From contig CAKOLB010000003.1 in assembly GCA_934096125.1 (NCBI GenBank), positions 1 to 64,000 on the forward strand: a stretch of DNA of 64,000 nt, given 5' to 3'. The translations under genes were made by a program, and so were the position numbers. The notes beneath the pieces are model-generated. The model was not told where the DNA came from. It was given only the letters and a program-made list of their open reading frames with translations, and ran no database searches. Source of the DNA: an uncultured Bacilli bacterium. Its GTDB lineage: Bacteria; Bacillota_I; Bacilli_A; RF39; UBA660. How positions within the stretch are numbered: the first letter of the stretch is position 1; every line of letters begins with the position of its first letter. Of the stretch, positions 25,590-34,492 are shown piece by piece.

Positions 25590-26204
25590 CTATAACAACA
25601 CTTCTATATTTTTAAACTCATTATTTTCTATATCCAATCTTATTATATCAACATCATGATTAACATCATCGATTATAACTTCGTCATTATATGATAAAAT
25701 AAGTCTTTCTTCAAGGTTATACCCAGAACTTAAGTATGGCATCAAAAATCCTAAAAGAGCTCTTTTATGAGTGAAAATAACAATATTGTGTCCTTCATTT
25801 TGTTTAAGAATATTTAAAACCACTTTTTTCATTCTCTTGCTAACATCATTTAAGCTTTCTCCCTCATTAAACTTAAAATCAAAATTACGCTCTTGCATAA
25901 ACCTAAGCATTTGAATATTTTTCCCATTCATCTTACCAATAACAGCATCATTCAAATCAGAATTTACATTTATCTCTATTTTTTTAAAATCAGCATAATA
26001 CTTAGCAGCATCTAAAGCTGATGCATAAGCTGAACTATAAATAACATCAGCATCTATTAAAGAGCAAACCTCCCTTGCCGCTTTTTCTCCTTTTATGGAA
26101 AGAGGTCTATTAATTCTCTTTTCTAAAAGCCCATCTGCCGTTTCATAAAAAATATTTTCTAAAACTAAATTATTGCTAACTAAATATACCGTCATATCCA
26201 TCAC
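25590..26204 (-). CDS. Histidine-phosphatase-fold protein, probably inactive
   Basis: The overall pattern follows the phosphoglycerate-mutase/histidine phosphatase fold: PLSIKGEKAAREVC, then IYSSAYASALDAAKYY (the SSPLxRAxQTA position), NEGESLNDVSKRM and IVIFTHKRALLGFL. But the catalytic RHGxT motif at the N-terminus is replaced by VSNNLVLEN, so the phosphorylated histidine is lost. The second active-site His in FTHKR is kept. A binding or regulatory role is more likely than catalysis. It overlaps or abuts rmuC and precedes pduL, suggesting one transcript. Confidence 0.6.
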   Translation of the reverse strand: MMDMTVYLVSNNLVLENIFYETADGLLEKRINRPLSIKGEKAAREVCSLIDADVIYSSAYASALDAAKYYADFKKIEINVNSDLNDAVIGKMNGKNIQMLRFMQERNFDFKFNEGESLNDVSKRMKKVVLNILKQNEGHNIVIFTHKRALLGFLMPYLSSGYNLEERLILSYNDEVIIDDVNHDVDIIRLDIENNEFKNIEVLL

Positions 26205-26205
26205 C

Positions 26206-27300
26206 TTATTTTATCGGAAGTTCTTCTCTTTCTTCCCTATTATATTGTAATTTTTCTAAATCTACACTATTAATACTATCAAATCTTTTACTAATTTTTT
26301 CACTTGTCGTATAAAGCTCGTCAATACTTTGATTAACACTTTTAACATTTCTAGCTAGTTTATTCCATCTATCTTTATATCTTGTAAATTCAATAGATAA
26401 TTTATTTAACTCTTCATGAATAACTTGGGCATACTTATCTCTTTCCATATTTTTAATAATCATACTTATAATGGAAAGAGTACTTATAAGTGTTGTCGGA
26501 CCAGTAATCCACACCTTTTTACTATACGCATAATTTAAAAGTTCTGGATGATAAGCATTAATTTCAGCAAACAAAGCTTCCGCTGGCAAAAACATAATCG
26601 CCTCATCTGCCGTTTCCCCAGGAATAATATATTTCTCACTTATATCATTGATATGTTTTTTCACATCCATAACAAAAAGTTTTTCAGCTCTTTCTCTTTC
26701 TTCTTTCGTTTTACTCTTATCAGTCATTTTTTGATAGTTTTCAAGTGGAAACTTAGAATCTATTCCAATAGTCCCAAGAGGTGCCGGAGCATAAAGCAAA
26801 GCATCAACAATACTACCATTACTAAACTTATACTGAGTTTTATATATTCCTTCTTTATAACTACCAAAAGCATTATTCAAAATATATTCCAAGTTAACTT
26901 CCCCAAAAGTCCCTCTTGTCTTCTTATCAGTTAGCACACTTTGAAGGGAAACAATCTCACTACTAAGCCCATCAATCTTCTTTTGAGCCTCATCAATCTT
27001 GGAAAGCCTTTCTAAAACATTCATAAATGTCTTATTACTCTTTTCAAAATTTTGGTCAAGCCTTTCATTAACCCGGTCATTTATCAAGGTTAATTTTTTT
27101 TGAATATTTTCATTTAACACTTCAAAATCACTTGTCAAAACCTTAGAAAACCCAAACTTAAACTCACCAATTTCTTTATTGATGTTCGCCTCAAAATGCC
27201 CAAGTCTCTCCGTCATCTCACCATTATTATTTTTTCGAAAAATAAGCACCAAAAGTAAAATAATAACTACTATAAGTAAGCCAGTAATCACATATTCCAT
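26206..27300 (-). CDS. rmuC: DNA recombination protein RmuC homologue
   Basis: An N-terminal membrane segment (about 3-20) is followed by a long coiled coil (about 30-125) and the RmuC domain (about 130-320) with GTFGEVNLEYIL, IGIDSKFPLENYQKM and FLPAEALFAEI. RmuC limits recombination at inverted repeats in E. coli, and its domain is nuclease-like. The ATG at 27300 follows GGAGG; upstream lie TATAAT (27324-27329) and a dyad at 27338-27349 also found before recA. Confidence 0.9.
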   Translation of the reverse strand: MEYVITGLLIVVIILLLVLIFRKNNNGEMTERLGHFEANINKEIGEFKFGFSKVLTSDFEVLNENIQKKLTLINDRVNERLDQNFEKSNKTFMNVLERLSKIDEAQKKIDGLSSEIVSLQSVLTDKKTRGTFGEVNLEYILNNAFGSYKEGIYKTQYKFSNGSIVDALLYAPAPLGTIGIDSKFPLENYQKMTDKSKTKEERERAEKLFVMDVKKHINDISEKYIIPGETADEAIMFLPAEALFAEINAYHPELLNYAYSKKVWITGPTTLISTLSIISMIIKNMERDKYAQVIHEELNKLSIEFTRYKDRWNKLARNVKSVNQSIDELYTTSEKISKRFDSINSVDLEKLQYNREEREELPIK

Positions 27301-27323
27301 AACATCCACCTCCAAGTAAATTC

Positions 27324-27352
27324 ATTATACATCACGAACAAATATTTGTAAA
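27324..27352 (-). promoter_or_regulatory. rmuC promoter with candidate SOS-like dyad
   Basis: TTTACA (27347-27352), a 17-base spacer, TATAAT (27324-27329). The palindrome ACAAATATTTGT (27338-27349) covers the -35 edge and spacer. The same word with one central change, ACAAATGTTTGT, lies upstream of recA. Confidence 0.45.
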
Positions 27353-27361
27353 TAAGATTTA

Positions 27362-29173
27362 TCAAAAGAAAACTTCATACCATTTAATGAAAGAATAAAT
27401 CGTCCAAACTTTGCGATAATTATCCTTTTTTCCCTCTAAATGTTCATCAAAAAGCTTGCTTATTTCTTTTTGATTAAAATATTTTAAAGCCACCCTACTA
27501 CTAAAAGCTGTTCGAATATCTTTTTGCCAATCCTCATCTTTAATCCATTCCCGAACAGGCACAGGAAAACCTAGCTTTTTCTTATTATAAGCATCAGTTG
27601 GAATAACTTTTTTCGCCGCCATCCGTAAAGCCATTTTAGTATTTTCTTTAGAGACCTTTACAGCATCTGGTAAAGACTTTGCCACTTCAAACACCTTTTT
27701 ATCAATAAAAGGTACTCTTCCCTCTAAGCTTGAAGCCATACTCATCCGGTCTGCTTTCAGCAAAATATCATTAGCAAGCCAAAAATGTATATCAATCGCC
27801 TGCATCTTTTGAATATCTGTGCAATCTTTGTATTTATCATATATATCTTTGGTTAAATCTTTAGCTCTAACTAGAGGTTTATTTTTTAAAACTTTTAAAG
27901 CCATCTTTTCACTAAAATTACGATTTACCCCGATATAACTATCTTCTAATCTTTCTCCTTGTCTTACCAAAAAGTTAATACCTCTTCCCTCTGGAAAAAG
28001 TCCAGCTACTTTGCCAATAAAACGTCTAATTCCAAAAGGAAATTTACCATAAAAACCAGCATCAACATTTCTCCGGTAGTAATTATACCCCCCAAAAAAT
28101 TCATCTGCCCCCTCTCCTGAAAGAACAACTTTAACATCTTTGGAAGCAAGTTTTGCCACAAAATACAAGGACAAAGCTGCCGGATCACTCGTTGGCTCAT
28201 CAAGATAATACATAATATTTGGTAGTTCCTTTTGATAATCTTTTTTACTAATAACCACAGACTTATTAGAAATACCTAATTTTTCTGCTAAATCTTTAGT
28301 ATACTTTCCTTCATCATATTTTAAGTTACCATAACTTGCCGTAAAAGTTTTCTTCGGCCGTGCTAAAGAAACAATATAAGAAGAATCTACTCCACTTGAA
28401 AGAAATGACCCAACTTCCACATCAGAAAGTAAATGTCTTTCCACACTTTCCGTCATAACTCCATGAATCTTTTCCGCAGCTTTTTCAAGACTTATATTTT
28501 CTTTATCAAACTCTACTTCATAGTATTTCCGCAAAGCTATATCTCCATCTTTATATAAAAGGCTACTTCCAGCATCTAATCTATAAACATTTTTAAAAAA
28601 CGTCTCTCTCATCGGCACAAAACTAAATTCCAAATACGGCTCTAATATATCTTCATTAAACTCTTTTTTAAAACCAGAAACATCCAAAAAAGCCTTTATC
28701 TCGGAAGCAAACATAAAACTACCACCTTGCTTAGTATAATAAAGCGGCTTTATACCAAAATTATCTCGAGCTAGAAACACACTTTTATCATTTTTATCAT
28801 ATATTGCAAACGCAAACATCCCTCTTAAATGCTTAGGAAGATTATCTTTCCATTTTTCATAACCATGCACAAGAACTTCAGTATCACTTTCCGTTTTAAA
28901 CACATGTCCATCCTTTATAAGTTCATCTCTTAACTCTTTATAGTTATAAATTTCCCCATTAAAAACGACAACCACAGACTCATCTTCATTAAACATCGGT
29001 TGTTTCCCCGCATCAATATCGATAATCGCCAGTCTTCTGTGGGCAAGCGCAATTCCCTCGTCTTGAAAATAACCCTCACCATCTGGACCTCGATGTTCTA
29101 TCCTTTTACTCATTTTCTTTATATCTTTTAAAGTTTTCTTGTTTTTAGAAACAATCCCTGCAATTCCACACAT
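27362..29173 (-). CDS. asnB: Glutamine-hydrolysing asparagine synthetase
   Basis: N-terminal class II glutamine amidotransferase domain beginning MCGIAGIVSK, with Cys1 as nucleophile, RLAIIDIDAGKQP and NGEIYNYKELR. The C-terminal synthetase domain has SSGVDSSYIVSLA (PPi loop) and LSGEGADEFFGGY. About 603 residues. The ATG must be at 29173, because the cysteine has to follow Met directly; AGGTGAT is the ribosome site. It is directly downstream of the LTA-synthase-like gene. In some bacteria AsnB-type enzymes amidate cell wall precursors, but here Asn synthesis is the default reading. Confidence 0.95.
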   Translation of the reverse strand: MCGIAGIVSKNKKTLKDIKKMSKRIEHRGPDGEGYFQDEGIALAHRRLAIIDIDAGKQPMFNEDESVVVVFNGEIYNYKELRDELIKDGHVFKTESDTEVLVHGYEKWKDNLPKHLRGMFAFAIYDKNDKSVFLARDNFGIKPLYYTKQGGSFMFASEIKAFLDVSGFKKEFNEDILEPYLEFSFVPMRETFFKNVYRLDAGSSLLYKDGDIALRKYYEVEFDKENISLEKAAEKIHGVMTESVERHLLSDVEVGSFLSSGVDSSYIVSLARPKKTFTASYGNLKYDEGKYTKDLAEKLGISNKSVVISKKDYQKELPNIMYYLDEPTSDPAALSLYFVAKLASKDVKVVLSGEGADEFFGGYNYYRRNVDAGFYGKFPFGIRRFIGKVAGLFPEGRGINFLVRQGERLEDSYIGVNRNFSEKMALKVLKNKPLVRAKDLTKDIYDKYKDCTDIQKMQAIDIHFWLANDILLKADRMSMASSLEGRVPFIDKKVFEVAKSLPDAVKVSKENTKMALRMAAKKVIPTDAYNKKKLGFPVPVREWIKDEDWQKDIRTAFSSRVALKYFNQKEISKLFDEHLEGKKDNYRKVWTIYSFIKWYEVFF

Positions 29174-29174
29174 A

Positions 29175-31091
29175 TTAATCACCTAAAACCTTTCGATAAT
29201 AATCTTTAGTTAAAATATAACCACTCATTGCAACTTTATTATTTACTTTTCTATTCATATCTTTAACATAATTTTCTTCTATCTTTTCTCCATCTTTTAA
29301 AACAAACTCATTACTCTTGGCGTAATACGTTCCTTTATCACTTACCCAGCTTCTATTTCCAAATATTGCCAGTCCCTCTTCTGTACTTAATATATCTTTT
29401 CCTATTATAAGTCTGGAATCATAATCTATTCCAAAAAGGTTATATAAAGTTGGTAAAACATCTATTTGACTTCCAACTTTATCTATTACTTTATTTTCCA
29501 TCTTACTATTCCATAAAATAAAATTACTATGATTAATTTCAACTACATCATCCTTTTTATAGCTAGCAACTTCATTTACTTCATCCACACTTAAATAGTA
29601 AGGATAATGGTCTCCCACCAAAGCAATAACAGTATCATCAAGCACTTCCTTATCACTTAACTTCTGAATTAGAACTTCCAAAGCATTATTAAGCTCAATT
29701 TGAGCAGCAAGATAAGCTTTTACTTTTTCACTGTAATTTAAATTGTCAACCTCAGCTTGATGCTTTTTAGCCATAGCACTTTGACTAAAATTATAATCAC
29801 CATGGCCACTTACCGTCACATAATAAGTGAAAAAATTTCCATCTGAATTTAAATAATCATCCACTGTTGCTTCAATCATTTCCACATCAGACTCTGGCCA
29901 AATTCCACAATTGATTTTATTTTCCAGTCCATTTTTACATCCCGTAAAATTTGTAAAACCTAAAGCACTCAAGTAATTATTTCGACTTTGAAAAGTATAA
30001 TTATGGTCATGATACGCAAATGTATTATAGTTAAGTTTTTGAAAACTTCTAGCAATACTCATCGGAAAAGCATTCTTTCCAGCTTTCCAAGGAGATAAAA
30101 AACCACTCGCAGCAACTAACCCATTTAGCTCCTGAAACTCTCCGCCAATTGTACTACTAATCGTTGGAGTATAAAAGTTTGTAAATGTAAAACCACCATG
30201 AACAAGTTTATAAAGCGTTGGTGTAAGTTCTTCGGAAACTGCAATTTCATTAAAACTTTCGGCCATAAACAAAATTAAATTTTTGCCCTTAAAATATGAG
30301 GTATATTCATTTTGTAAAGTCCCAGTCTCACTTGCAAAATACTCATGCATCTGCTTAATAGTACTATCTGTCTCATTATCTATCAAACTTTGAAAATCTA
30401 TATCCAAATTATTATATTTATATACTTTATTATTATCTATATCTTTTTCTTTCTTCAAATTTTTATCTATCTCTATCGTCTCTTCAAATCCAGTTAAATG
30501 TTTACTCGTATCAATCACAAAGGAGTTAAACACACCGAACTTATCTGTTGCAAGCTCCACATTATCTTTTTTCCAAAACAAACTATAAGCCGAGTTTACA
30601 TCATCCTTTCCCCCTTGCATTATCAAAAGAAAACTAACTACAAGCAAACAAATACCAATTACTTTTCCTATCCACCATTTATTATTTTTAACAATTACAC
30701 GCTTGTTTATAATAAGGATAACAAGAGGAAGAAGCAAAAGAAAAATACCTAAAACATTTTGTAAAACTAAAATAATTCCATCTTTAGCAAATGATGCTAC
30801 TTGCGAGCTTGCCAAAATAAGCGACCAGTCAAAGTAAAAACTGAATATTCTCGCCATACAAAACTGCAAAATATACACAAAAGTAATCACGGCTAAACTA
30901 AACAGATAAGATATTTTTCCTTGGCAAAAAGACACAGTTAAACTAACTACAGCGCTTAGAAGCAATGTATATCCAAAGGAGCTTGTAGCAATTGGCACAT
31001 TCAAAAGCACACGAAAAACAATCTCCAAATAGAGAAGTATCAAAAAAGTAAGACATCCCCCATAAAACTTTCGTAACTTAAACTTCTTCAT
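29175..31091 (-). CDS. LTA synthase family membrane sulfatase-like protein
   Basis: Five N-terminal membrane helices (to about 170) precede an extracellular sulfatase-fold domain (about 245-590). Motifs: NLILFMAESFNEIAV with the first metal ligand, ISSTIGGEF with the threonine nucleophile, and ALVGDHYPYY with the metal-binding DH. Members transfer glycerol-phosphate (lipoteichoic acid synthesis) or phosphoethanolamine-like groups to surface polymers. Substrate cannot be told here. The stop lies one base before asnB. Confidence 0.88.
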   Translation of the reverse strand: MKKFKLRKFYGGCLTFLILLYLEIVFRVLLNVPIATSSFGYTLLLSAVVSLTVSFCQGKISYLFSLAVITFVYILQFCMARIFSFYFDWSLILASSQVASFAKDGIILVLQNVLGIFLLLLPLVILIINKRVIVKNNKWWIGKVIGICLLVVSFLLIMQGGKDDVNSAYSLFWKKDNVELATDKFGVFNSFVIDTSKHLTGFEETIEIDKNLKKEKDIDNNKVYKYNNLDIDFQSLIDNETDSTIKQMHEYFASETGTLQNEYTSYFKGKNLILFMAESFNEIAVSEELTPTLYKLVHGGFTFTNFYTPTISSTIGGEFQELNGLVAASGFLSPWKAGKNAFPMSIARSFQKLNYNTFAYHDHNYTFQSRNNYLSALGFTNFTGCKNGLENKINCGIWPESDVEMIEATVDDYLNSDGNFFTYYVTVSGHGDYNFSQSAMAKKHQAEVDNLNYSEKVKAYLAAQIELNNALEVLIQKLSDKEVLDDTVIALVGDHYPYYLSVDEVNEVASYKKDDVVEINHSNFILWNSKMENKVIDKVGSQIDVLPTLYNLFGIDYDSRLIIGKDILSTEEGLAIFGNRSWVSDKGTYYAKSNEFVLKDGEKIEENYVKDMNRKVNNKVAMSGYILTKDYYRKVLGD

Positions 31092-31168
31092 AATAAACTC
31101 CGATACTTATATTATACAACAAAAAGTGCAGTTAGTAGGACATATTTTGCAATATTTTACACTCTATA

Positions 31169-32044
31169 CTATTGCATATTCATAAAATTTAAATTTTGTG
31201 TAAGCTTAATAAAAAAGTCCTCATTCCAGCTATCTAACTTATAAGCATCTTTAATGAAAGGCAAAACATCATTTTTAGCTTCTGCATAATTTATATCTTT
31301 AAATTTGTTAGTGAGCATTCCTCTTAAAGTATCTATATCAAACTTTTCGCCCTTCTTTATAACCCCTGATGCAATTAGTTTATTTTTTAAAAGTTCAAAA
31401 TTCACCCTTATATCGTTTGCTAAAAAAAATACATAATCATATAAATCACGACCTTTAGTCCTTGTTTTCCAGTTTCGACAAAGTATCGCATGTACTTTCC
31501 CAGCAAACAAAGAACTTTTATCATATAAAAGTATTTGATGAGTAAAAGGTAATAATTTTATCTTTTCTTCATAAGTTGCACCAAAAGGAGCATTTATATC
31601 AACTTCAAATTTTATTTTAATCATTTTAAGTATGCTATCATAAGTATAATTTTCTTCATTAGGAAAAAATTTTAAAATATGTTCTAATGTATCTCCTTTA
31701 ATAAACGCTGAAGTTATAGAAGTTTCTTTACTTTTCTCCTTAGAACTAACACTCATATTCAAACCATACGCCTTTAACTCTTCTTCTATATAATTAAAAT
31801 ATTTAGACAAATCAAAATTTGCATCAGGAGAAAGTAGAGCAAAATCTAAATCTTCAGAAAATCTATCTAAATTATAAAAAATTCTTAAGGCAGTCCCTCC
31901 ATAAAAAGCCGCTTTCTCAAAAAAACCACCTCTAGATAAGCCAGATAAAACAATTTCTTGAATAACCTCTTTTAAAGCATTTATTTCATCTTCCGTGTTA
32001 TGTATTTCATATCTTTCGAGCATTTGCCCAACAACTTTGTTCAT
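31169..32044 (-). CDS. abiEii: AbiEii/AbiGii-family nucleotidyltransferase toxin
   Basis: A DNA-polymerase-beta-like nucleotidyltransferase of 291 residues with FYGGTALRIFYNLDRFSEDLDF (about 48-69): GGT plus the DLDF aspartates are the active site. A later GRDLYDYVFFL is family typical. In type IV AbiE systems the toxin (studied as AbiEii/MenT) modifies tRNA or otherwise stops growth, and limits phage. It overlaps its antitoxin by ATGA, which ties their translation together. Confidence 0.9.
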   Translation of the reverse strand: MNKVVGQMLERYEIHNTEDEINALKEVIQEIVLSGLSRGGFFEKAAFYGGTALRIFYNLDRFSEDLDFALLSPDANFDLSKYFNYIEEELKAYGLNMSVSSKEKSKETSITSAFIKGDTLEHILKFFPNEENYTYDSILKMIKIKFEVDINAPFGATYEEKIKLLPFTHQILLYDKSSLFAGKVHAILCRNWKTRTKGRDLYDYVFFLANDIRVNFELLKNKLIASGVIKKGEKFDIDTLRGMLTNKFKDINYAEAKNDVLPFIKDAYKLDSWNEDFFIKLTQNLNFMNMQ

Positions 32045-32637
32045 ATTAATTTTTCCTTTCTTTTTTTCATATACCCAGCAAGCAATTTAATATTTGTAGA
32101 ATGATAATAAGTACTTAACGCCTCTATAACGTCGGCTCGTAAGTTTTCAAATTCAAATACATCTATTCGTAAATCATCAAAAAGCATATTCTCTAGTTCC
32201 TTATAATTTTTAAGAGGGCTTAAAGTATAAAGTTTATCACACAAAGCCTTTTCAGGAGTAGCTATTTGATAGGAATAATTTTTTTCACACTTTAAAAGCA
32301 CTTCATACTGATACGCCTCTTTTGGAACATCTCTATACAAAAAAAGTCCAAAAGGAGTATTAAACATCTTCTTTTTTTTCTTCCCAAATGTCGCACATGT
32401 CACAGCATAAACTCTTTCAGGAATTAATCCATAACAAGAAAGTGCATACTCAAAAGAAATATATGATGGTCCATAAATACTACCAGCAAGTAAATATGGC
32501 GATGTTTTCGCATCTGTTTCATATAATCCATTTTTTATTTTAATCAGTTTTCCCGTCTTTACATCCCTTGATAACTTCGTATTCTTATTAGAATAAGCTT
32601 TATATTTTCTCTTCATCATCCCACTAGTAACTAACAT
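32041..32637 (-). CDS. abiEi: AbiEi-family antitoxin/autorepressor
   Basis: About 198 residues from ATG 32637, which follows AGAGGTG; the longer frame from 32685 starts upstream of the promoter and is rejected. An N-terminal winged-helix (about 1-60, RDVKTGKLIKIKNGLYE) and the AbiEi domain with YISFEYALSCYGLIPE and IATPEKALCDKLY are clear. AbiEi proteins bind inverted repeats in their own promoter and counter the toxin. A matching repeat is present (32639-32681). Confidence 0.9.
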   Translation of the reverse strand: MLVTSGMMKRKYKAYSNKNTKLSRDVKTGKLIKIKNGLYETDAKTSPYLLAGSIYGPSYISFEYALSCYGLIPERVYAVTCATFGKKKKKMFNTPFGLFLYRDVPKEAYQYEVLLKCEKNYSYQIATPEKALCDKLYTLSPLKNYKELENMLFDDLRIDVFEFENLRADVIEALSTYYHSTNIKLLAGYMKKRKEKLI

Positions 32638-32638
32638 A

Positions 32639-32682
32639 TTTTCACCTCTTTTTATCATTATACGATAATTTGTGGTGAAAAT
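32639..32682 (-). promoter_or_regulatory. abiE promoter and inverted-repeat operator
   Basis: TTGATT (-35, 32677-32682), a 17-base spacer, TATAAT (-10, 32657-32662). Perfect 8-bp inverted arms TTTTCACC/GGTGAAAA (plus strand 32639-32646 and 32674-32681) flank the promoter from the ribosome site to the -35. This matches the negative autoregulation known for AbiEi. Confidence 0.7.
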
Positions 32683-32694
32683 CAAGACTTTTTA

Positions 32695-32805
32695 ATCAAA
32701 CAAAAAGCAAGCTTTCCCCTGCCTAAAGGACCCCACAAAGCAAGTCTGCTGGCGTGTATTAAACACTCCCTTTAGTTAATCAGCGAACTACTCACTCACA
32801 CACTA
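32695..32805 (-). ncRNA. Putative structured small RNA of unknown class
   Basis: A near-consensus promoter (TTGACG 32834-32839, 17-base spacer, TATTAT 32811-32816) fires into a GC-richer stretch with no ORF. Predicted elements on the minus strand: a 7-bp stem CTAAAGG/CCTTTAG (32769-32775 with 32723-32729), a GTGT/ACAC hairpin, GCTTT/AAAGC (32711-32715 with 32737-32741) and a final T-rich run near 32700. Length about 110. I compared it from memory with SRP RNA, 6S RNA, tmRNA and common riboswitches and found no match. The abiE operon downstream has its own promoter. Confidence 0.5.
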
Positions 32806-32839
32806 GCAATATAATATCATGCTATTAACTTTCCGTCAA

Positions 32840-33112
32840 CTGCATTAAATAAACTTTACATTATCTCTTCTAATATTGTTAATTAAAATACTAAATTCTT
32901 TTTTAACGAAAAAGGAAAATCTAGTTTTATAATACTTTTTGTTTCGTTTGCCATGAAAAAAGAATTAACCAATAAAAATAACTATAGAAATTTCACTAAA
33001 CATCACTATATTATATATCATTTTAAATACAGCACTCTCAGCATTACCATTTATATAACTCTCAATTAACTTGTCTCAATAAACTCTTTAATTTTTCATA
33101 TTATACTTTTAA
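32840..33112. other. AT-rich non-coding stretch
   Basis: No gene, terminator or repeat worth naming was seen between the small RNA promoter and the broken hydrolase gene. Confidence 0.4.
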
Positions 33113-34048
33113 TCAAATAATATTTCTAAATATTTCTGTAACATTTTTCATATCATTCTCTGAATACATTATAGTTATTAACAAATTTTTTTCGTTGTTT
33201 ATAATAATGTATTGTCCATTTGTTCCATCTCTAAAAAGATACCCATCTCTTGAAATAAAAGTGTAATATCCAATACCTATTTTAGGTAAAACTCTTTCTG
33301 GCTTATATGCAGATGGAGTTTCTAACTGCATTGATGACATTTCTTTTATCCAGTTTTCTGAAATGATTTGCTTTCCATTATATTTTCCATTATTTAATAA
33401 AAGTTGTCCTATTTTATGAAAATCAGAATGTTTTAAATACAAACCCGTTGAGGCGGGACAATATTTTCAATAATTATTCCATTCAAATTCTTTAATGTTT
33501 ATTTTTTTAAATATCTTTTCATTAATATAATCTTTTAAATTCACCCCAAATGTTTCTTGAAAAAAGACTGATAAAACAAATGGCTCTACATTGTTGTAGG
33601 CAAATCGTATTCCCACATTAAATGGAATTTCATAGTTTAAAGCATAATTTAACAATTCATTTTTATCAATGCCTCTAATAAATCTTTCAGACATCATTTG
33701 ACTTTCATAACTTGTGGTATGTGTTAGTAAATTTCTGATTGTCCATTTTTGAATTTTTGATAAATTATTTTCATTTTTAATATCTACTATTTTTTCTATT
33801 GAAGGATATATTTTAGTATCTAACGATAAAGGAACGTCTTTAACGAGCATTTTATCCTCTATTGCTATTCCTATTGCCATAGCTACTAGCAATTTAGAAC
33901 AACTTCTTAACTCATGCAATTCTTCATTTTTATAAAAAATTTTTTCAATACGATTATTTTGTTCAATAAATATACTATCAATATTTAAACTGTCTAAATT
34001 TTTAGAAAGATTATTTACATTTTCATTTATTTTATCTATATTAACCAT
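33113..34048 (-). pseudogene. Serine hydrolase (class C beta-lactamase/PBP4-like fold) broken by an in-frame stop
   Basis: Two in-frame parts of 193 and 118 codons are separated only by a TGA at 33467-33469. Before it: SCSKLLVAMAIG holds the SxxK nucleophile, and FAYNNVEPF the YxN motif. Across and after it, reading through the stop, come CPASTGLYLKHSDFHKIGQL and DGTNGQY, normal family motifs. TGA is a stop in several intact neighbours (cca, dnaD, avd), so this is most likely a nonsense mutation. An AGGAGA site precedes the ATG at 34048. The family includes esterases and D-Ala-modifying enzymes. Confidence 0.8.
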
Positions 34049-34213
34049 ATCTTTCTCCTAATTCACTAATAAAATTATACTATATTTCAGACAAATTTAC
34101 TATAATCCTAGGGTTTATCGTATAATGCATTTAACAAATAAGGGATATTTTTTTGATTAAAATTTTAAAACTATCCTATCAAATACTCCAACAACCAAAT
34201 TAACACATTTGTT

Positions 34214-34274
34214 TTTTGCGGTTACAATCGCAAAATTCAAAAAATTCAAAAGTTTTGCGGTTACAATCGCAAAA
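34214..34274. repeat. Two direct copies of a 22-bp dyad
   Basis: TTTTGCGGTTACAATCGCAAAA occurs in essence at 34214-34235 and 34253-34274 (key arms TTTTGCG and CGCAAAA, loop of 8), 39 bases apart. They lie about 50 bases upstream of the ATPase fragment, the same place as the dyad before the intact ATPase gene. Confidence 0.7.
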
Positions 34275-34320
34275 CTTGACAAATGCAAAAAGTCATTATA
34301 TATATTGTTTGTAATTAATT

Positions 34321-34425
34321 ATGATTATAAAAGAGAAATATTTAAACCAATTAATTGAGGCTAAAGACTTTAACTTAGTTAAAGTACTCACTGGAGTAAG
34401 AAGATGCGGTAAGAGTACTATATAA
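34321..34425 (+). pseudogene. N-terminal fragment of an AAA ATPase (DUF4143 family)
   Basis: Encodes MIIKEKYLNQLIEAKDF and then VLTGVRRCGKSTI before a TAA. This equals the first 34 residues of the family, up to the P-loop, compared with REKYLRKL and ITGVRRSGKSKLL at 1985-3199. The rest of the gene has been lost; a terminator and the end of the DGR operon follow. Confidence 0.75.
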
Positions 34426-34442
34426 AGATTTCTTACTTAGCT

Positions 34443-34478
34443 AAAAACAACATATAGGTGCCATCTATATGTCGTTTT
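34443..34478. terminator. Bidirectional terminator, end of the DGR operon
   Basis: AAAAACAACATATAG, loop GTGCCAT, CTATATGTCGTTTTT: a long stem flanked by A- and T-runs. Confidence 0.8.
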
Positions 34479-34492
34479 TATTATTGCATAAC

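Noticed and set aside
33467..33469. TGA read as tryptophan (Mollicutes-type code)
   Set aside because: Intact genes in the window end in TGA with overlapping downstream starts (cca, dnaD, abiEi, avd), and conserved tryptophans are TGG, so the standard bacterial code holds.
34214..34274. Short CRISPR array
   Set aside because: Only two copies, each an internal dyad, with a 17-base AT-rich gap that does not look like a spacer, and no cas genes.
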